NCBI GenBank assembly: GCA_009691525.1 | Contig: SICG01000013.1 | Location: forward strand, 1 to 44,219 | DNA: 44,219 nucleotides | Direction: 5' to 3' | From: Candidatus Latescibacterota bacterium | Lineage (GTDB): Bacteria; Latescibacterota; UBA2968; UBA8231 | In this document: positions 42,448 through 44,219 of the stretch, in pieces | Layout: every line of letters begins with the position of its first letter | How positions within the stretch are numbered: position 1 is the stretch's first letter | The notes under the pieces: generated by a model | The model's input: only the letters and a program-made list of their open reading frames with translations | Told to the model about the DNA's origin: nothing | The model's database searches: none | Translations under genes and position numbers: made by a program

Positions 42448-44219
42448 AAATTATCTGGTTGCGGCCGGCGCTCCAACTGGTCGAGAACCTCTTTCACCCG
42501 TTCCATCTCGGCCTCCACCTCGTCCAGCAGCGCGCCGATTTCTTCCATCACCCCGGCGATCCCCAGTTCCTCCACTTGCTGGCACAACCCCGCCAGCCGC
42601 CCGGCTCCCAGTTCTCGGCTGGCGCCCTTAAGCGCGTGGGCCTCCCTCTTGACCCGCTCCGCTTCCCCGGCCGCCGCTGCTTGGCGCAACGCCCTCAGCC
42701 GCCGGCCCCCGTCCTCGGCAAAGACCTGCACAAACTCGGCCAAAGACAGGTGCCCCTCTCTTTCCCACTCCTGCAAGTTGGCCAGCACGACAGGGTCGAG
42801 CACGGCACCTGCCGCCGTCGCGGTATTTTTTTCGGGGAGCACGGCGGACTGGCGGCCGGAAAGGGCCGCCAGGGCCGCCAGGAGTTGAGCCCGATTGATG
42901 GGTTTGGCCAGGTACCCGTCCATGCCGGCGTCCAGGCAGCGCTGGCGATCTTCCGGGGCCGTGCGGGCGCTCAGCCCGATGATGGGCAGGTGGCCGCCTC
43001 GTGCCCCTTCCAGCCGACGGATCGGCCGGGTGGTCTCGTAGCCATCGAGTTCCGGCATCTGCACATCCATCAGCACCGCGTCGAACACCTCGGCGGCGAT
43101 GCGCTCCAGAGCCAGGCGTCCGTCAGCAGCCACCTCCACCCGGTGTCCGGCTTGCTGCAGATACCCCCTGGCCACCAGTTGGTTGAAGGGGTTGTCTTCG
43201 ACTACCAGGAGCCGCAGCGGTGCAGCGGGGAGGACCGATGGCTTCACCGGTGCCTGGACGGGCACCGCCTTGGCTGCGGGCGCTAGTTGCCGCTGGTGCC
43301 GACCAAAACAGGCGGTGAAATAGAACACACTGCCCTTGCCTACCTCACTCTCCACCCAGATCCGCCCACCCATCATTTTGACTAGGCGGGAGGCAATACT
43401 CAAGCCCAGGCCGGTGCCCCCGAACCGGCGGGTGGTCGAACCATCGGCCTGCACGAAGGCGGCGAAGATCCGTTCCTGCTTGTCGGCCTCGATGCCTATA
43501 CCGGTGTCCCGCACCTGGAAACGCAGGCGGACCTGGTCCTCGGTCCGCGCCTCCACCTCCACTACCAGCACCACCTCGCCCCGTGCGGTGAACTTGATGG
43601 CGTTGCTGACCAGATTGATGAGCACCTGGCGCAGCCGCACCGAATCCCCCACCAGACCCTCCGGCACCTCGGGCTGGATCCGCAGCTCCAGCTCCAGGCC
43701 CTTCGGAGAGCCCGCACCCCCAGAGTCTGCATCACCTGCCCCACCACCGGGCGCAGGGCAAAGTCGATCTGCGCCAGCTCCAGATGGCCGGCCTCGATCT
43801 TGGAGAAATCCAGGATGTCGTCGATGATATCCAGCAGGCCGGTGGCCGAGACCTGGACCATCCCGAGAAACTCACGCTGCACCGGATGTAGCTCGGTGTC
43901 CCCCAGCAACTCGCCCATGCCGATGACCGCATTCATCGGGGTGCGGATTTCGTGGCTCATGTTGGCCAGAAATTCGCTCTTGCCCCGGTTGGCCGCCTCG
44001 GCCTGGTGGCGCTGGGTGACATCGCGGAGCACGCCGGTGTAGAGCCGCCGGCCCCCGAGGTTGAACTCCGCGGCGGCCATGTCCATGGGGAAGATGCTGC
44101 CGTCCTGGCGCCGGCCCCAGACCTGGCGGCTGGTGCCCACCACCCGCTTGACCGCCAGGCGCATGAAGCGGGCGGCGTACCCCGACCGGCCGCTGCGGTA
44201 GCTTTCTGGCATCAGGATG
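42444..44219 (-). pseudogene. Hybrid histidine kinase (PAS-HisKA-HATPase-REC-Hpt), frameshifted, 5' end outside window
   Basis: Reading enters from the right edge with a PAS domain ('[20 protein letters not shown]', '[19 protein letters not shown]'). The HisKA dimer region follows with the phospho-His ('[20 protein letters not shown]'). Near 43700-43715 the frame shifts by one, between '[12 protein letters not shown]' and '[19 protein letters not shown]'. The rest is intact: the HATPase boxes 'NLVSNAIKF', '[15 protein letters not shown]' and '[14 protein letters not shown]'; a receiver with phospho-Asp ('[17 protein letters not shown]'); and a C-terminal Hpt with its His ('[17 protein letters not shown]'). 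It is a phosphorelay sensor of the BarA/ArcB style. A single shift in otherwise well-kept domains may be a sequencing error or a fresh mutation. It overlaps the truncated gene downstream by 4 bases. Confidence 0.8.

Overview
Kind of organism. The DNA is GC-rich with strong Shine-Dalgarno sites, and its genes are typical of the Fibrobacteres-Chlorobi-Bacteroidetes side of the Gram-negative tree. These include secreted proteins with discoidin-like modules and a C-terminal NPFTPNGDG(V/I)N(E/D) FlgD/gliding-type module, FG-GAP/VCBS proteins ending in ASPIC/UnbV domains, TPR lipoproteins, a phytanoyl-CoA dioxygenase, a mandelate-racemase-like enzyme and a COG3618-type amidohydrolase. From memory this mix fits uncultivated Latescibacterota-like bacteria. 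That placement is an inference; polA (39473-42232) would be the best gene to test it.

Region 1, 1-13283: cell-surface genes. A truncated secreted discoidin-like gene (minus strand, runs off the left edge) and a CBM9-like secreted protein (plus) diverge from a region holding two good sigma70-type promoters. A strong terminator follows. A tight plus-strand operon then encodes a two-parvulin-domain lipoprotein chaperone, a TPR lipoprotein, a 1035-residue secreted discoidin/FlgD-type protein, an 883-residue probable outer-membrane protein, and a GT39-type membrane glycosyltransferase fused to TPRs. This looks like a dedicated export, assembly and glycosylation unit.

Region 2, 13284-16610: a decayed island. 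It holds a frameshifted WGR-domain fragment and a scrambled type I restriction-modification system: an hsdM missing its start, then an hsdM N-terminus fused in frame to an hsdR motor that lacks its Walker A and nuclease parts. No hsdS is visible.

Region 3, 16615-24685: a minus-strand operon (discoidin/FlgD protein, small beta-barrel, MsrP methionine sulfoxide reductase) diverges from two VCBS/ASPIC-UnbV proteins.

Region 4, 24675-36341: the main system, a minus-strand run of eleven tightly packed genes. In transcription order they are a PII gene (with a one-base frameshift), mgsA, mgsB, mgsC, mgdA, mgdB, mgdC, mgdD, gmaS, a phytanoyl-CoA dioxygenase and an isochorismatase-fold protein. Together mgsABC, mgdABCD and gmaS make a complete N-methylglutamate pathway for methylamine oxidation. 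Separate annotation would hide this behind 'glutamate synthase', 'sarcosine oxidase' and 'glutamine synthetase'. Oddities are a histone-H1-like Lys/Ala/Pro tail on MgsC, cysteine clusters in MgdC suggesting Fe-S centres, and the broken PII gene.

Region 5, 36436-39347: amidohydrolase, enolase-superfamily enzyme and aldo/keto reductase, which together resemble a non-phosphorylating sugar oxidation route. Region 6, 39473-44219: polA, then a rearrangement joint where a truncated receiver domain meets a truncated probable MASE1 gene on the other strand, then a frameshifted hybrid histidine kinase running off the right edge. I saw no tRNA, rRNA, CRISPR array or transposase.
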